From CAZAPO01 sp044841755 (lineage in GTDB: Bacteria > Bacteroidota > Bacteroidia > Flavobacteriales > Flavobacteriaceae): a DNA stretch of 64,000 bases. Shown here one piece after another: positions 52,987 to 62,165 of the stretch. The first letter of the stretch is position 1. Every line of letters begins with the position of its first letter. The translations under genes were made by a program, and so were the position numbers. Location: positions 434,001-498,000 of the forward strand of contig JAXOFM010000002.1 in NCBI GenBank assembly GCA_044841755.1. Reading direction: 5' to 3'. The notes under the pieces are model-generated. The model was not told where the DNA came from. It was given only the letters and a program-made list of their open reading frames with translations, and did no database searches.

Positions 52987-53505
52987 TTATAGCTTACTAT
53001 ACAATTCCCTAAACTTTTGGAGTTTAGGTTCTATAACGACTCTGCAATAACCATAATCGGGATTATTTTTATAAAAATCTTGATGCTCTTGCTCAGCTTC
53101 ATAGAAAACTTCAAAAGGGGCAACTTCAGTTACAATTGCATTGCTATATCCTTCTTGTATTTCTTTGATCGTTGTTAGAGCAATCTCTTTTTCCTGTTCG
53201 TTATTATAAAAAATAATACTTCGGTATTGCGTTCCTCTATCTGCTCCTTGAGCATTCAAAGTAGTCGGATCGTGGGTTACTAAATGCAGCGCGACAAGAT
53301 CTTTGTAAGATACAATCTCATCATTATAGGTAACTTCAATTACTTCGGCATGTCCTGTTCTCCCAGTGCATACTTCACGATAAGCTGGATTTTTAATGTT
53401 TCCTCCACTATATCCACTTCTTACTGAAATAACTCCATCTACTTCTAAAAAAATGGTCTCGGTGCACCAAAAGCATCCACCACCAAAAACTATTTTAGCT
53501 GTCAT
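52987..53505 (-). CDS. msrA: peptide methionine-S-sulfoxide reductase
   Basis: MsrA reduces the S-epimer of methionine sulfoxide with thioredoxin. The active-site motif GGGCFWC places the catalytic Cys11 right at the N-terminus, and conserved GRTGHAEVIEV and GYCR (near the C-terminus) complete the family pattern. There is no signal peptide, so it acts in the cytosol. It follows msrB by 16 bases; the two together cover both sulfoxide epimers and protect against oxidative damage. Confidence 0.97.
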   Translation of the reverse strand: MTAKIVFGGGCFWCTETIFLEVDGVISVRSGYSGGNIKNPAYREVCTGRTGHAEVIEVTYNDEIVSYKDLVALHLVTHDPTTLNAQGADRGTQYRSIIFYNNEQEKEIALTTIKEIQEGYSNAIVTEVAPFEVFYEAEQEHQDFYKNNPDYGYCRVVIEPKLQKFRELYSKL

Positions 53506-53521
53506 TTAAAATCCTTTCTGT

Positions 53522-53968
53522 TTAATTACTTACTTTTTCTAATGATACTGCATTGATGCAATAACGTAAACCACTAGGTTCTGGACCATCTGGGAATACA
53601 TGCCCTAAATGTGCATCACAAATGTTACATGTGTTTTCTACTCTAATCATTCCGTAACTCGTATCCTTATGGTAGGCTACATTCTCAATTTTATATGGTT
53701 GTGTAAACGATGGCCAACCAGTACCACTATTAAATTTCTCTGTAGCATCAAATAATACAGTTTTGCAGCATTTACAAGCATAAAGTCCTGGTTCAAACAA
53801 GCTACACATATCTGAACTATGAGCACGCTCGGTTCCTTTTAGACGAGTTACTCTAAACTCTTCTGGCGATAACATTTGTTCCCATTCTTCATTAGTTTTT
53901 TCCACTCTTCTTGGTGGTATCGGATTACCATGGTTTGTAAACTTAATTACATCATTCCATTTAATCAT
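53522..53968 (-). CDS. msrB: peptide methionine-R-sulfoxide reductase
   Basis: MsrB reduces the R-epimer of methionine sulfoxide. The catalytic cysteine is in LRYCINAVSL (Cys137), the zinc site is formed by CKCC (Cys65 and Cys68) and CNIC (Cys114 and Cys117), and a likely resolving cysteine is Cys55. The motif GTGWPSF and HLGHVFPDGP are standard. It is cytosolic and paired with msrA. Confidence 0.96.
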   Translation of the reverse strand: MIKWNDVIKFTNHGNPIPPRRVEKTNEEWEQMLSPEEFRVTRLKGTERAHSSDMCSLFEPGLYACKCCKTVLFDATEKFNSGTGWPSFTQPYKIENVAYHKDTSYGMIRVENTCNICDAHLGHVFPDGPEPSGLRYCINAVSLEKVSN

Positions 53969-54013
53969 TTGTGTTTTCCTTTCTTGTTAAATTTGTTACT
54001 CGAAAATACGTAT

Positions 54014-54211
54014 TTAGTCTTTAAGATCTATTAGTTTTTTAAATACAGATTTAGTCATACGTACAAATTCATTTTCATTTTTGTCATAACCAATCCATTT
54101 ATAATGGTTGCCATAAGGACACAAAGGAGCTCCTTCTTTTGTACCAGGAACTAACTCGTAACGGGAAGTGTTACTGTGGTAAGTCTCACTATTTATTTTC
54201 CTTAATCTCAT
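54014..54211 (-). CDS. small conserved-looking protein, unknown function
   Basis: This 65-residue protein has a charged, beta-rich pattern (YELVPGTKEGAPLCPYGNHYKWIGYDKNENEFVRM) and no signal peptide. It lies 45 bases upstream of msrB and may belong to the same transcript. I do not recognise the family. The plausible composition and the tight spacing support a real gene; expression could link it to methionine repair. Confidence 0.65.
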   Translation of the reverse strand: MRLRKINSETYHSNTSRYELVPGTKEGAPLCPYGNHYKWIGYDKNENEFVRMTKSVFKKLIDLKD

Positions 54212-54384
54212 TATTAATTTAAAAGCTATTTTGGTTTTAAATCTGTCGTTTTTTTATTCAAAAACTTTCAAAATGTGTACCATCTAAGAATGATGAATTA
54301 TATGGGCACTTAACTAAAAATAGAGTGAATGATCGTAAGTATAGCAATACTCTCCCATAATTTGTTAATTTTAATGCTTCGTAA

Positions 54385-57300
54385 TTGAAAAAGAACTCCC
54401 AGGTATTGCTTCAAAAAGAAAAATTAATAGTATTCATTTTATTTTTATGTACTTACTTTAGTTGGTCACAAACTAATGTCCCGCCTAATTTAGATGCTGT
54501 TGGTGACCAATATTATTGTCCGCAAACACAAATAAATGTTGTAACCAGTTTTGATATCGTTGATCCAGACGATACTGAAATAGAGGCTTTACATATTCAA
54601 ATTTCTGAAGGTTATGTGAACGGTCAAGATATTTTAACGTTAACAGGAACACACCCAAATATCCAAGTTAGTTGGGACGTAGGTGAAGGTAAGTTGTCGA
54701 TGACTGGATTAGGTGGAGGTCTAGCTACCTATGCAGATCTAATCGCGGCAGTTCAAGATGTAGTATTTAGTAGTTCTTCTGCCAATGTATATGGAGAAAA
54801 GCATTTTTCGTTTACAGTAGGAGACGCTAATTATTTACCGAGTACAGATCATTATTATGAATACGTACCTATGGTTGGAGTCACTTGGACAGATGCTCGA
54901 GACTTGGCTGCAACTTATACTTATTTCGGACTTCAAGGATATCTCGCAACCATCACTTCACAAGAAGAAGCGATCTTATCAGGTGAACAAGCCGCTGGTA
55001 CTGGATGGATTGGTGGTAGCGACGCTGATCAAGAAGGTGTTTGGAGGTGGATGACTGGACCAGAAGCAGGTACCATTTTTTGGAATGGAGGTATTAACGG
55101 TAGTACTCCACCAGGAGGTTACGCAAATTGGAATATTGGAGAGCCTAACAATTGTTGTGGTGGAGAGGACTATGCACACGTAACTGCACCTAATGTTGGA
55201 ACTCCAGGATCATGGAATGATCTGCCTAATGCAGGAAGTAGTGGAGATTATCATCCACAAGGTTTTATCGTTGAATATGGAGGAACTCCAGGAGATCCTG
55301 TTGTTGATATATCTACAAGTACAAAAATTACTGTCCCTGAAATCACAAATACAATTGGAGATGAGAATTGTGGATCAGGAAATGTGAATTTGGAAGCCAC
55401 AGCATCTTTTGGAGATGTTGTTTGGTTTGATGTAGCAACTGGTGGAACACCGATTTTCACAGGAACAAATTTTACAACACCGCTAATAAATACTACAACT
55501 ACTTATTATGCTTTAGCTTCTGTGAATGGTTGTTTAGGAGGAGATAGAGTAGCTGTTGTTGCAACTATCAAGCCTATACCAACTTTTGACACGGTTAATG
55601 ATGACCTTATCTGTGAAAATGCAAGCGGAACTGTTTCCGCAACTACCTCACAAGGAACAATATCATGGTATGATGCTGCCACAGGAGGTAATCTTTTAGT
55701 AAGCGGAAACACCTATACTTCACCAATGCTGCTAACTACAACAACTTATTATGCTGAGGTTGAATTAAATGGTTGCATAAATCCAGTTAGGGAACCAGCA
55801 ACAGTTACTGTTCAAATCACTCCTGCGCCTACAGGAAATACACCACAAACATTTTGTGATCTTGACAATGCAACGGTTGGAAACCTTGTTGTAGTTGCGA
55901 CAGATATCAATTGGTATAATTCGCCTGCATCAACCACTCCTTTAAATACTAATGATCTGCTAACTAACGGAACATATTACGCTACACAAACTGTTAATAC
56001 TTGCGAGAGCGTATCAAGATTAGCCGTTGATGTAATTATTTATGAAACGATAAATGTACCCGATCCATCGACAATTCCTTCTTTGGAAGAATGCGACACA
56101 GCTGCAGATGGAGATGATACAAACGGATTCACACCTTTTGATCTTACGCAAAATGAAGGAATGATCTTAAATGGAGCTGATCCAGCCAATTTTAACGTAT
56201 TATATTTTACCGATGCAACCTATACCAATCAAATACTCACTCCTGCCACTTTTGTAAATACAATTCAAAACAGACAAACAATTTATGTACGAGTAGAGAA
56301 TGTTTTAGATAACAGTTGTTATACAGAAACAAGTTTTGAAATTGTTGTGTTTGAATTACCAATAATTCAGAACACATTGGTTTTTAGGAATTGTGATGAG
56401 GATGGAATGCCAGATGGGTTTACTGATTTTAACCTTGCAGAAGTTAATGATATTATCACCAATGGCAATGCATCAAATTTCAATTTCACGTATCATTTAA
56501 GTTTGAATGATGCAGAAACAAATGCAAATCCAGTGAATCCAATTCCGTTTAATAATACTAGTGGAAATACTATTTATGTTAGGGTAGAAAATCCGGAAGC
56601 TTGTTTTAGAGTCGCAACTATCGATTTGCAAGTTTCTACAACCTCTTTTCCGAATGGATATGTTGAAACATTAGCATTTTGTGATGACGATGCAACACCT
56701 GATGGTTTTATAGAATTTGACCTTTCGCAAGTATCGCAACAATTCTTAAATCAGTTTCCAGCTGGTCAAAATCTAACTGTTTATTATTACCGAAATCTTC
56801 AAGATGCACAATTAGAGCAGAATGAGATAGTAAACCAAACAAATTTCACTAACGAAACAGCTTTTTCTCAAACGCTTTACGTTCGTGTAGAAAGTAATGA
56901 TAATGGAGACTGTTTTGGTATTGGTCCGCATTTACAACTAACTGTTTATCCAAGACCACAATTTGAGGTTGATCAATCTGCTATTTTCTGTTTGAATGGT
57001 TCACCTATAACATTAGAAACTTTCAATCCACAAGGTAATTATACGTATGTGTGGACAAATGCATTGGGAGATATAGTAAGTTTAAATGATACTGCTGTAA
57101 TTACAGAGGGAGGAGCATATACTGTTGTAGCGACCTCAGCTAATAATTGTGTGTCATTCCCTTATGTTTTTAATGTTGTAGAATCTGGAATTGCAACCAT
57201 AACTGATGACGATATAACTGTTGAAGACTTTTCAAGCAATAATACCATTACCATCGATACCACTAACCTTGGAATAGGTGATTATGAGTTTTCCTTAGAT

Positions 57301-57693
57301 GATGAATTCGGACCTTATCAAGATGACCCTTTCTTTTTTGGTGTTGGAGCAGGAGCTCATATTTTATATGTTCGTGATAAATTAGGTTGTGGTATTGCTT
57401 CTATTAATGTGTTTGTTCTTGGGTTCCCTAAGTTTTTTACACCGAATAACGATGGTTATAATGATACCTGGAATATTAAAGGTTGGAATGACGATTTCTC
57501 TACGAGCTCATCCATCCAAATATTTGATAGGTATGGAAAATTAATAAAGCATTTATATCCAGGTTCTGAAGGTTGGACAGGATCCATGAATGGATATGAT
57601 CTACCTTCATCTGATTATTGGTTTGTTGCCAATTTGATTAATAATGATGGAACTTCACGTGTACTTCGAGGACATTTTAGTTTGGTGAGGTAA
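54385..57693 (+). CDS. large secreted T9SS type B protein with C-type lectin domain
   Basis: This 1102-residue surface protein starts at TTG 54385: an in-frame TAA lies directly before it and no in-frame ATG occurs before the signal peptide (VFILFLCTYFSWSQ). A C-type lectin domain spans about residues 150-305, with WIGGSD, the calcium/mannose motif EPN in GEPNNCC, and WND. It is followed by Ig-like repeats with sequences of the form TTTYYA (from about residue 310 to 560) and several further beta domains. The last 85 residues, from FFTPNNDGYNDTW to the end, are the gliding-motility-associated type B sorting domain. It probably binds glycans or algal cell walls. Confidence 0.92.
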   Translation: MKKNSQVLLQKEKLIVFILFLCTYFSWSQTNVPPNLDAVGDQYYCPQTQINVVTSFDIVDPDDTEIEALHIQISEGYVNGQDILTLTGTHPNIQVSWDVGEGKLSMTGLGGGLATYADLIAAVQDVVFSSSSANVYGEKHFSFTVGDANYLPSTDHYYEYVPMVGVTWTDARDLAATYTYFGLQGYLATITSQEEAILSGEQAAGTGWIGGSDADQEGVWRWMTGPEAGTIFWNGGINGSTPPGGYANWNIGEPNNCCGGEDYAHVTAPNVGTPGSWNDLPNAGSSGDYHPQGFIVEYGGTPGDPVVDISTSTKITVPEITNTIGDENCGSGNVNLEATASFGDVVWFDVATGGTPIFTGTNFTTPLINTTTTYYALASVNGCLGGDRVAVVATIKPIPTFDTVNDDLICENASGTVSATTSQGTISWYDAATGGNLLVSGNTYTSPMLLTTTTYYAEVELNGCINPVREPATVTVQITPAPTGNTPQTFCDLDNATVGNLVVVATDINWYNSPASTTPLNTNDLLTNGTYYATQTVNTCESVSRLAVDVIIYETINVPDPSTIPSLEECDTAADGDDTNGFTPFDLTQNEGMILNGADPANFNVLYFTDATYTNQILTPATFVNTIQNRQTIYVRVENVLDNSCYTETSFEIVVFELPIIQNTLVFRNCDEDGMPDGFTDFNLAEVNDIITNGNASNFNFTYHLSLNDAETNANPVNPIPFNNTSGNTIYVRVENPEACFRVATIDLQVSTTSFPNGYVETLAFCDDDATPDGFIEFDLSQVSQQFLNQFPAGQNLTVYYYRNLQDAQLEQNEIVNQTNFTNETAFSQTLYVRVESNDNGDCFGIGPHLQLTVYPRPQFEVDQSAIFCLNGSPITLETFNPQGNYTYVWTNALGDIVSLNDTAVITEGGAYTVVATSANNCVSFPYVFNVVESGIATITDDDITVEDFSSNNTITIDTTNLGIGDYEFSLDDEFGPYQDDPFFFGVGAGAHILYVRDKLGCGIASINVFVLGFPKFFTPNNDGYNDTWNIKGWNDDFSTSSSIQIFDRYGKLIKHLYPGSEGWTGSMNGYDLPSSDYWFVANLINNDGTSRVLRGHFSLVR

Positions 57694-57729
57694 AGGTTTA
57701 ATGGTTATACTTATTGTCGGTAACAGTTA

Positions 57730-59184
57730 TTAGCTTTTTGACAGTTTGTTTAGTTTTTTACGAGAACCTTTATACCCTAATTCAATTGCTTTTAGATAAC
57801 TTTTTATAGCTTCATCTTTTTGATTAATCGACATGTAACCATCACCTAGAGAGTCCCATAGGTTTCCATCGCTAGGAAATAGCTCAATGTTTTTTTCAAA
57901 TAATGCCACAGCCCAATTTTTATGTTCGTTAATCATTAATAGAATATTTCCGATTGAATTTAACAATCTAGAACTTGTAAAATCATCGGTATATTTTTCT
58001 TTTAGTAACGCGATGAGTTCTTCATGTTTTTCACTCCTGTGGTTTTCCATGAAGCTAAAAGCAAAGGCATAAACATTATTTTCAATAGGGTCTGGAACAT
58101 ACATCTTATCCAAGACCATTTTGGCGACTGTATAGGCAATGTATTCAACCTTTTCACTATTGGCATTTGTAACATAAGTAATAAAAATATCCTGCTCAGG
58201 AATCCAAATCAAACTATGCGCATAGGCACCGTTGGATCCATTATGAGCAATTCGTTTGAGATTATTGTCTAATAATCTAATAGTCCAGCCATAACCATAA
58301 CTGAGCTTGCTATTAGGATAATTAGCATAAGGAGTTGTTAGTTTTTCGAAACTTTCTTTAGATATAACAGTATTTGATTTTAGAGCCTTATACCATAGTA
58401 ACATGTCATTTTGCGTAGAATTGATACCTCCATTGGCTTTTAAATGCCAACTGATTTTACCACTTTTCTGATACTTGAAAATGGGCGATTCATTATCCAT
58501 AACACCTCTGTTGTAACTTCTGGAAATTTTAGTTGAATCCCAATTAGGTAATAGATACCCTGTTTGTTTCATTCCAGCTGGTGCAAACAAATGTTTATTT
58601 AAGAAAGCTTCATATTCTTCTTGGGCAACTAGTTCAATTATTCGACCTAGAAGGCTATAACCAATATTGGAGTATGAGTATTGGATTCCAGGTTCTGTTA
58701 AAAGCTCACTTGAGAATACCTGTTTGAAAAATTCATCTTGAGATATTCCATCAAAGTCATTTCCTATGGCATCCTCTAAACCCGAAGTATGAGATAGTAA
58801 TTGATGAATAGTTATGTTTTGTTTATCCTCGGGAAGATTTTCGAAATAGAGTTTTAACGGGTCTTTTAGTGTTAATTTTTCCATTTCAAATAACTTCAAA
58901 ATGGCTGTTGCTGTAAACTGTTTTGTGTTAGATCCTATGTCAAAAATAGTATTGGGATCGTTTTGCCATTGTTTATCTTTATTAGCTAGTCCATACCCTT
59001 TATTAATGACAACTTCTCCGTTTTTAATTACGGTAATTGCACCTGCAAAACCATTTTCGGTTCCTGCCTTGAGATAGTTGTCTATTTTGGTATATAATGC
59101 TGTCGGTGAATCGTCATTTTGTGCAATAGAAATACCGCTTAATGAAATGAAGAATACTAAAGTAAAAGTAATTGTTATTTTCAT
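57730..59184 (-). CDS. serine hydrolase of the class C beta-lactamase fold, with TPR tail
   Basis: This 484-residue exported protein has a signal peptide (ending SIAQ). The SxxK motif is SNTK (Ser85 and Lys88) and the YxN motif is YSN (Tyr171 to Asn173), as in penicillin-binding-protein-like hydrolases and esterases. The third motif is likely HNGSNGAYA. About 100 C-terminal residues form a TPR-like region (SINQKDEAIKSYLKAIELGYKG). Beta-lactam hydrolysis is not expected; peptide or ester substrates are possible. The start is ATG 59184. Three 11-bp repeats lie upstream (59238-59270). Confidence 0.88.
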   Translation of the reverse strand: MKITITFTLVFFISLSGISIAQNDDSPTALYTKIDNYLKAGTENGFAGAITVIKNGEVVINKGYGLANKDKQWQNDPNTIFDIGSNTKQFTATAILKLFEMEKLTLKDPLKLYFENLPEDKQNITIHQLLSHTSGLEDAIGNDFDGISQDEFFKQVFSSELLTEPGIQYSYSNIGYSLLGRIIELVAQEEYEAFLNKHLFAPAGMKQTGYLLPNWDSTKISRSYNRGVMDNESPIFKYQKSGKISWHLKANGGINSTQNDMLLWYKALKSNTVISKESFEKLTTPYANYPNSKLSYGYGWTIRLLDNNLKRIAHNGSNGAYAHSLIWIPEQDIFITYVTNANSEKVEYIAYTVAKMVLDKMYVPDPIENNVYAFAFSFMENHRSEKHEELIALLKEKYTDDFTSSRLLNSIGNILLMINEHKNWAVALFEKNIELFPSDGNLWDSLGDGYMSINQKDEAIKSYLKAIELGYKGSRKKLNKLSKS

Positions 59185-59237
59185 GATCTTGATTGTTTTG
59201 GGCAAAACTCCTAAAGATCATGATCAAATCTAAAAAT

Positions 59238-59270
59238 CAATGGCGTCAATCTCCTGACAATTTCCCGACA
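59238..59270 (-). promoter_or_regulatory. 11-bp tandem repeats upstream of the serine hydrolase gene, operator-like
   Basis: Read on the minus strand: TGTCGGGAAAT (59270-59260), TGTCAGGAGAT (59259-59249), then the weaker TGACGCCATTG (59248-59238). The first two units agree at 9 of 11 positions, and all three share a TGwC start in exact 11-base phase, i.e. on one face of the helix. They fall between the XRE regulator stop and the hydrolase start and look like sites for a cooperatively binding activator. Confidence 0.55.
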
Positions 59271-59295
59271 GTAGTTATATTGCATTGAAAATCAA

Positions 59296-59832
59296 TTAAA
59301 TAAAACTAAAATTTAATTTAAAGTATAATGTTTTGTTTTTATCAATATTTGCCGAATTGACAAGTATCATAATAAGATTTAGTGTAATTAGAGAAATAAA
59401 AACCCAAAGTTGGGTTCGATGATTAAGGTCAAAAGTTAGTTTAAGAATCCCTGCAAGGGCAACCGCAAGAATGGAAACAATACTCCACAAGATTTGAAGG
59501 CTAATAATCTCCTTTGTTAAATGATTATTTTGCTTGTATAGACGGTCTAGGATTAGTGGCAAAACAATATTTAATAGAGGAATAAAACAGACAAATGCGG
59601 AAGAGAGATTTATCCATTTTACTAATGAATAATTAATAGAATCTGTAGTTTTGTTTGATTTGCTTAATGAAGATACATCTAAATCAAGAATATCTGCAAG
59701 TACTTTTGCGGTATGACCTTTTGGCTCCTGACCTGCTTCTATTCGCTGAATGGTTCGAACAGAAAGCCCAGATTGCTCTGCAAGTTCTTCCTGAGTGAGA
59801 TGCTTTTGCTCTCTAATAGCTTTAATATCCAT
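59296..59832 (-). CDS. XRE-family transcriptional regulator with membrane helices
   Basis: This 178-residue protein has an N-terminal helix-turn-helix (IREQKHLTQEELAEQSGLSVRTIQRIEAGQEP, residues 5-36). From about residue 72 to the end there are around four hydrophobic segments, so the DNA-binding domain is tethered to the membrane. It may sense an envelope or lipid signal. The serine hydrolase gene lies just downstream on the same strand, preceded by 11-bp repeats, and is a good candidate target. Co-transcription is also possible. Confidence 0.85.
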   Translation of the reverse strand: MDIKAIREQKHLTQEELAEQSGLSVRTIQRIEAGQEPKGHTAKVLADILDLDVSSLSKSNKTTDSINYSLVKWINLSSAFVCFIPLLNIVLPLILDRLYKQNNHLTKEIISLQILWSIVSILAVALAGILKLTFDLNHRTQLWVFISLITLNLIMILVNSANIDKNKTLYFKLNFSFI

Positions 59833-59882
59833 CTAAACTTGGTTTACTTTCGAACAAATTATTTCCAACGAATGTTTCTAAT

Positions 59883-59930
59883 AACTAATTAAGGACCTAT
59901 ATACTAATTAAAACGAAATTAGCTGTTTTT
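59883..59930. repeat. short dispersed repeat with inverted ends (copy 2)
   Basis: AAACGAAATTAGCTGTTTTT (59911-59930) matches copy 1 at 52895 except for one base. Its AATTAG pairs with CTAATT at 59885-59890 (and again at 59904-59909). The base change relative to copy 1 (GTTAGC to ATTAGC) is matched in the partner (GCTAAC to ACTAAT), so pairing is kept. It lies between the XRE gene start and the creatininase-family stop. Confidence 0.5.
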
Positions 59931-59973
59931 ATTATAAAGTCAAATAGGAGAAATGCATAAACTTCATAGAATT

Positions 59974-60744
59974 TTACTCATAGAGATCATCGGTTGAGGC
60001 CTTCGCTAATTCATAAATAAAACTTCCCACTTTTTCTGTCACTGCTTTAAAATAAGCACTTCCTTTTTCTGCTGTGGCTTTTGAAGGATCACCAACTCCA
60101 GTATCTTCACTTATTTCAGACCATTTACGTTCTGCCCAACTCCAGCCTTCGTTAAAAGCTTTAATCTTATGTTTCTTTTCTTTTCCATCTCCCCAATGTT
60201 CTTTAGCAATAACTAATTCTGGTTTAAGGTGTAGGATGAGACTAGTTTCCATTTCATCAGCATGATCTCCTTCATTTTCAAAAAAGTCTTTTCTATTTAA
60301 AGATTGAAACCAGTCAGAAAAACATAAAAACATATCTGGAAATCTTAATCCCAATTCTCGCAGTAAGGGCTTAAAATTATTTCCTCCATGACTATTAAGT
60401 ATCATCAGCTTTTTAATGCCTTGTCTGCCTAATACAGTAATAATATCATCAAGTATTGCCATTTGTGTACTCGGATTCAAATTAATATCCAGATAGATGT
60501 CTGCTTGTCCTGTATTAACACCAAATGGAATAGGAGGGAGTACAATTACTTTTGCACCCTTTTCCCAAGCAATTCTTCCAGATTCGTAAGCAATGGCTTC
60601 TGCTTCAAAAACATCAGTTCCATAAGGTAAATGATAATTATGAGCTTCGGTTGCTCCCCAAGGTAATACGGCAAGATCAAAAGACGCTTCTTTTAGTGCT
60701 TTCCAATTGGTCTCTGCTAGAACGTATGGACGAATAGCTGTCAT
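59974..60744 (-). CDS. creatininase-family metalloamidohydrolase
   Basis: This 256-residue protein keeps the metal-ligand pattern of creatininase: Glu and His in GATEAHNYHL, Asp in YGTDVFEAE, His in NSHGGNN, and Glu in HADEMETSL. Family members hydrolyse creatinine, formylated purine or riboflavin intermediates, or mycofactocin precursors. The substrate here is unknown. It starts 3 bases after the sirtuin stop, so the two are co-transcribed. Confidence 0.87.
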   Translation of the reverse strand: MTAIRPYVLAETNWKALKEASFDLAVLPWGATEAHNYHLPYGTDVFEAEAIAYESGRIAWEKGAKVIVLPPIPFGVNTGQADIYLDINLNPSTQMAILDDIITVLGRQGIKKLMILNSHGGNNFKPLLRELGLRFPDMFLCFSDWFQSLNRKDFFENEGDHADEMETSLILHLKPELVIAKEHWGDGKEKKHKIKAFNEGWSWAERKWSEISEDTGVGDPSKATAEKGSAYFKAVTEKVGSFIYELAKASTDDLYE

Positions 60745-60747
60745 TTT

Positions 60748-61422
60748 CTATTTAATTAAATTAATTACTTTTTTCATTCCGCTGGTAGCAGCCTCTGGTA
60801 TAACTGTTACCTGAGCATTATTTGAAATTGCAGGATTAGGGTCTATATAAAATGTTTTGGTATCCAGAGGAACATAATTCATCAAACTTGCCGCTGGATA
60901 TACTTGCATTGAGGTGCCAATAATTAGTAAGACATCTGCCGTTTGGCAAATATCAATAGCTTTTTCAATCATAGGAACTGCTTCACCAAACCATACGATA
61001 TGAGGTCGTAATTGGTGTCCTTTTTTGCATAGATCACCAAGCACTAAATCGGTTTTCCATTCTAAAACATCTGTTCGGTCATAAGTACTTCGCACTTTAA
61101 ATAATTCACCATGTAAATGTAAGACGTTTTGGCTTCCTGCACGTTCATGTAGATCGTCAACATTTTGAGTAATAATAGTTACATGATGGTCTTTTTCAAG
61201 ATCTACCAAAGCGTTGTGAGCACTATTAGGCACTACTTCCAGTAATTGTCTTCTACGTTGATTATAAAACTCTAAAACCAATTCTGGATTGTTAGCATAA
61301 CCCTCTGGAGAAGCAACTTCCATCACGTCATGACCTTCCCATAAACCATTGGCATCTCGAAAAGTTTTCAATCCGCTTTCAGCACTCATTCCTGCTCCAG
61401 TTAGTACTACAATGTGTTTCAT
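60748..61422 (-). CDS. cobB: class III sirtuin, NAD-dependent protein deacylase
   Basis: This 224-residue sirtuin removes acetyl and, by class, succinyl or malonyl groups from lysines using NAD. The NAD loop is LTGAGMSAESGLKTFRD, ITQNVDDLHERAG follows, and the catalytic histidine is in LHLHGEL (His104). Tyr53 and Arg56 form the YxxR signature of SIRT5-type deacylases that recognise acidic acyl groups. The four zinc cysteines are absent; only one cysteine remains (LGDLCKKG). It starts an operon with the creatininase-family gene. Confidence 0.92.
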   Translation of the reverse strand: MKHIVVLTGAGMSAESGLKTFRDANGLWEGHDVMEVASPEGYANNPELVLEFYNQRRRQLLEVVPNSAHNALVDLEKDHHVTIITQNVDDLHERAGSQNVLHLHGELFKVRSTYDRTDVLEWKTDLVLGDLCKKGHQLRPHIVWFGEAVPMIEKAIDICQTADVLLIIGTSMQVYPAASLMNYVPLDTKTFYIDPNPAISNNAQVTVIPEAATSGMKKVINLIK

Positions 61423-61458
61423 ATTTACAAATTACTATTTTAAATTATATTTGAATAG

Positions 61459-62115
61459 ATGATCGACCTAAAATTGTTAGAATACCTGGAGTCTTACCTT
61501 ACTGAAAATCGAAAGAACCGATTTCAGGAGGTTCTATCGCAGCGCACTAAGCATTTTACCATAGCAACGGAAGACGTATATCAGCTTCATAATACAAGCG
61601 CTGTAATGCGTAGTTGTGATATTTTTGGTATTCAGGATTTGCACGTGGTTGAGCAGCGAAATCTAAAGCGTATAGATAGAGAGATAGCTATGGGAGCGCA
61701 AAAATGGGTTGATTTATATAGATATCATTCTACTAAGGAGTGTATAAATTCGCTTAAGGAGAAAGGTTATCAAATAGTAGCGACCACACCTCATGAGAAC
61801 GATTTACTTCTTGAAGATTTTGATGTTACTAAGAAGTCCTGCTTCTTCTTTGGTAAGGAGGATATTGGACTTTCTGAAACAGTGATGCAAGAAGCAGATT
61901 GTTATTTAAAAATTCCTATGGCTGGATTTACAGAAAGTTTAAACATTTCGGTTTCAGCAGCAATAATTCTGCAACATGTAACAGCCAAATTGAAGCAAAC
62001 GGATATTCCTTGGCAACTTACCGAAGACGAAAAGCTGGAGAAAAGAATGGATTGGTGTCAAAAGACCATAAAAAGTATTGACTATATCTTAGAACGATAT
62101 TATAATCAGTCATAA
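61459..62115 (+). CDS. trmH: tRNA Gm18 2'-O-methyltransferase, TrmH-like (SPOUT)
   Basis: This 218-residue SPOUT methyltransferase has motif 1 in NTSAVMRSCDIFGI, motif 2 in FFGKEDIGLSETV and motif 3 in IPMAGFTESLNISVSAAIILQ. The order and spacing fit TrmH, which methylates guanosine 18 in tRNA; other SpoU relatives are possible. It is transcribed divergently from the sirtuin and separated from the SRPBCC gene by 50 bases. Confidence 0.88.
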   Translation: MIDLKLLEYLESYLTENRKNRFQEVLSQRTKHFTIATEDVYQLHNTSAVMRSCDIFGIQDLHVVEQRNLKRIDREIAMGAQKWVDLYRYHSTKECINSLKEKGYQIVATTPHENDLLLEDFDVTKKSCFFFGKEDIGLSETVMQEADCYLKIPMAGFTESLNISVSAAIILQHVTAKLKQTDIPWQLTEDEKLEKRMDWCQKTIKSIDYILERYYNQS

Positions 62116-62165
62116 TTTTTTTATAACTTTAAGACTATCAATTTCTTAGATAAATACAACTAACC

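Noticed and set aside
59267..59279. Shared 12-mer GACrGTAGTTATwT at 51710 and 59267 as a second end of the repeat units
   Set aside because: With one or two mismatches allowed in AT-rich sequence a match of this size is expected by chance, so it is not used as evidence.
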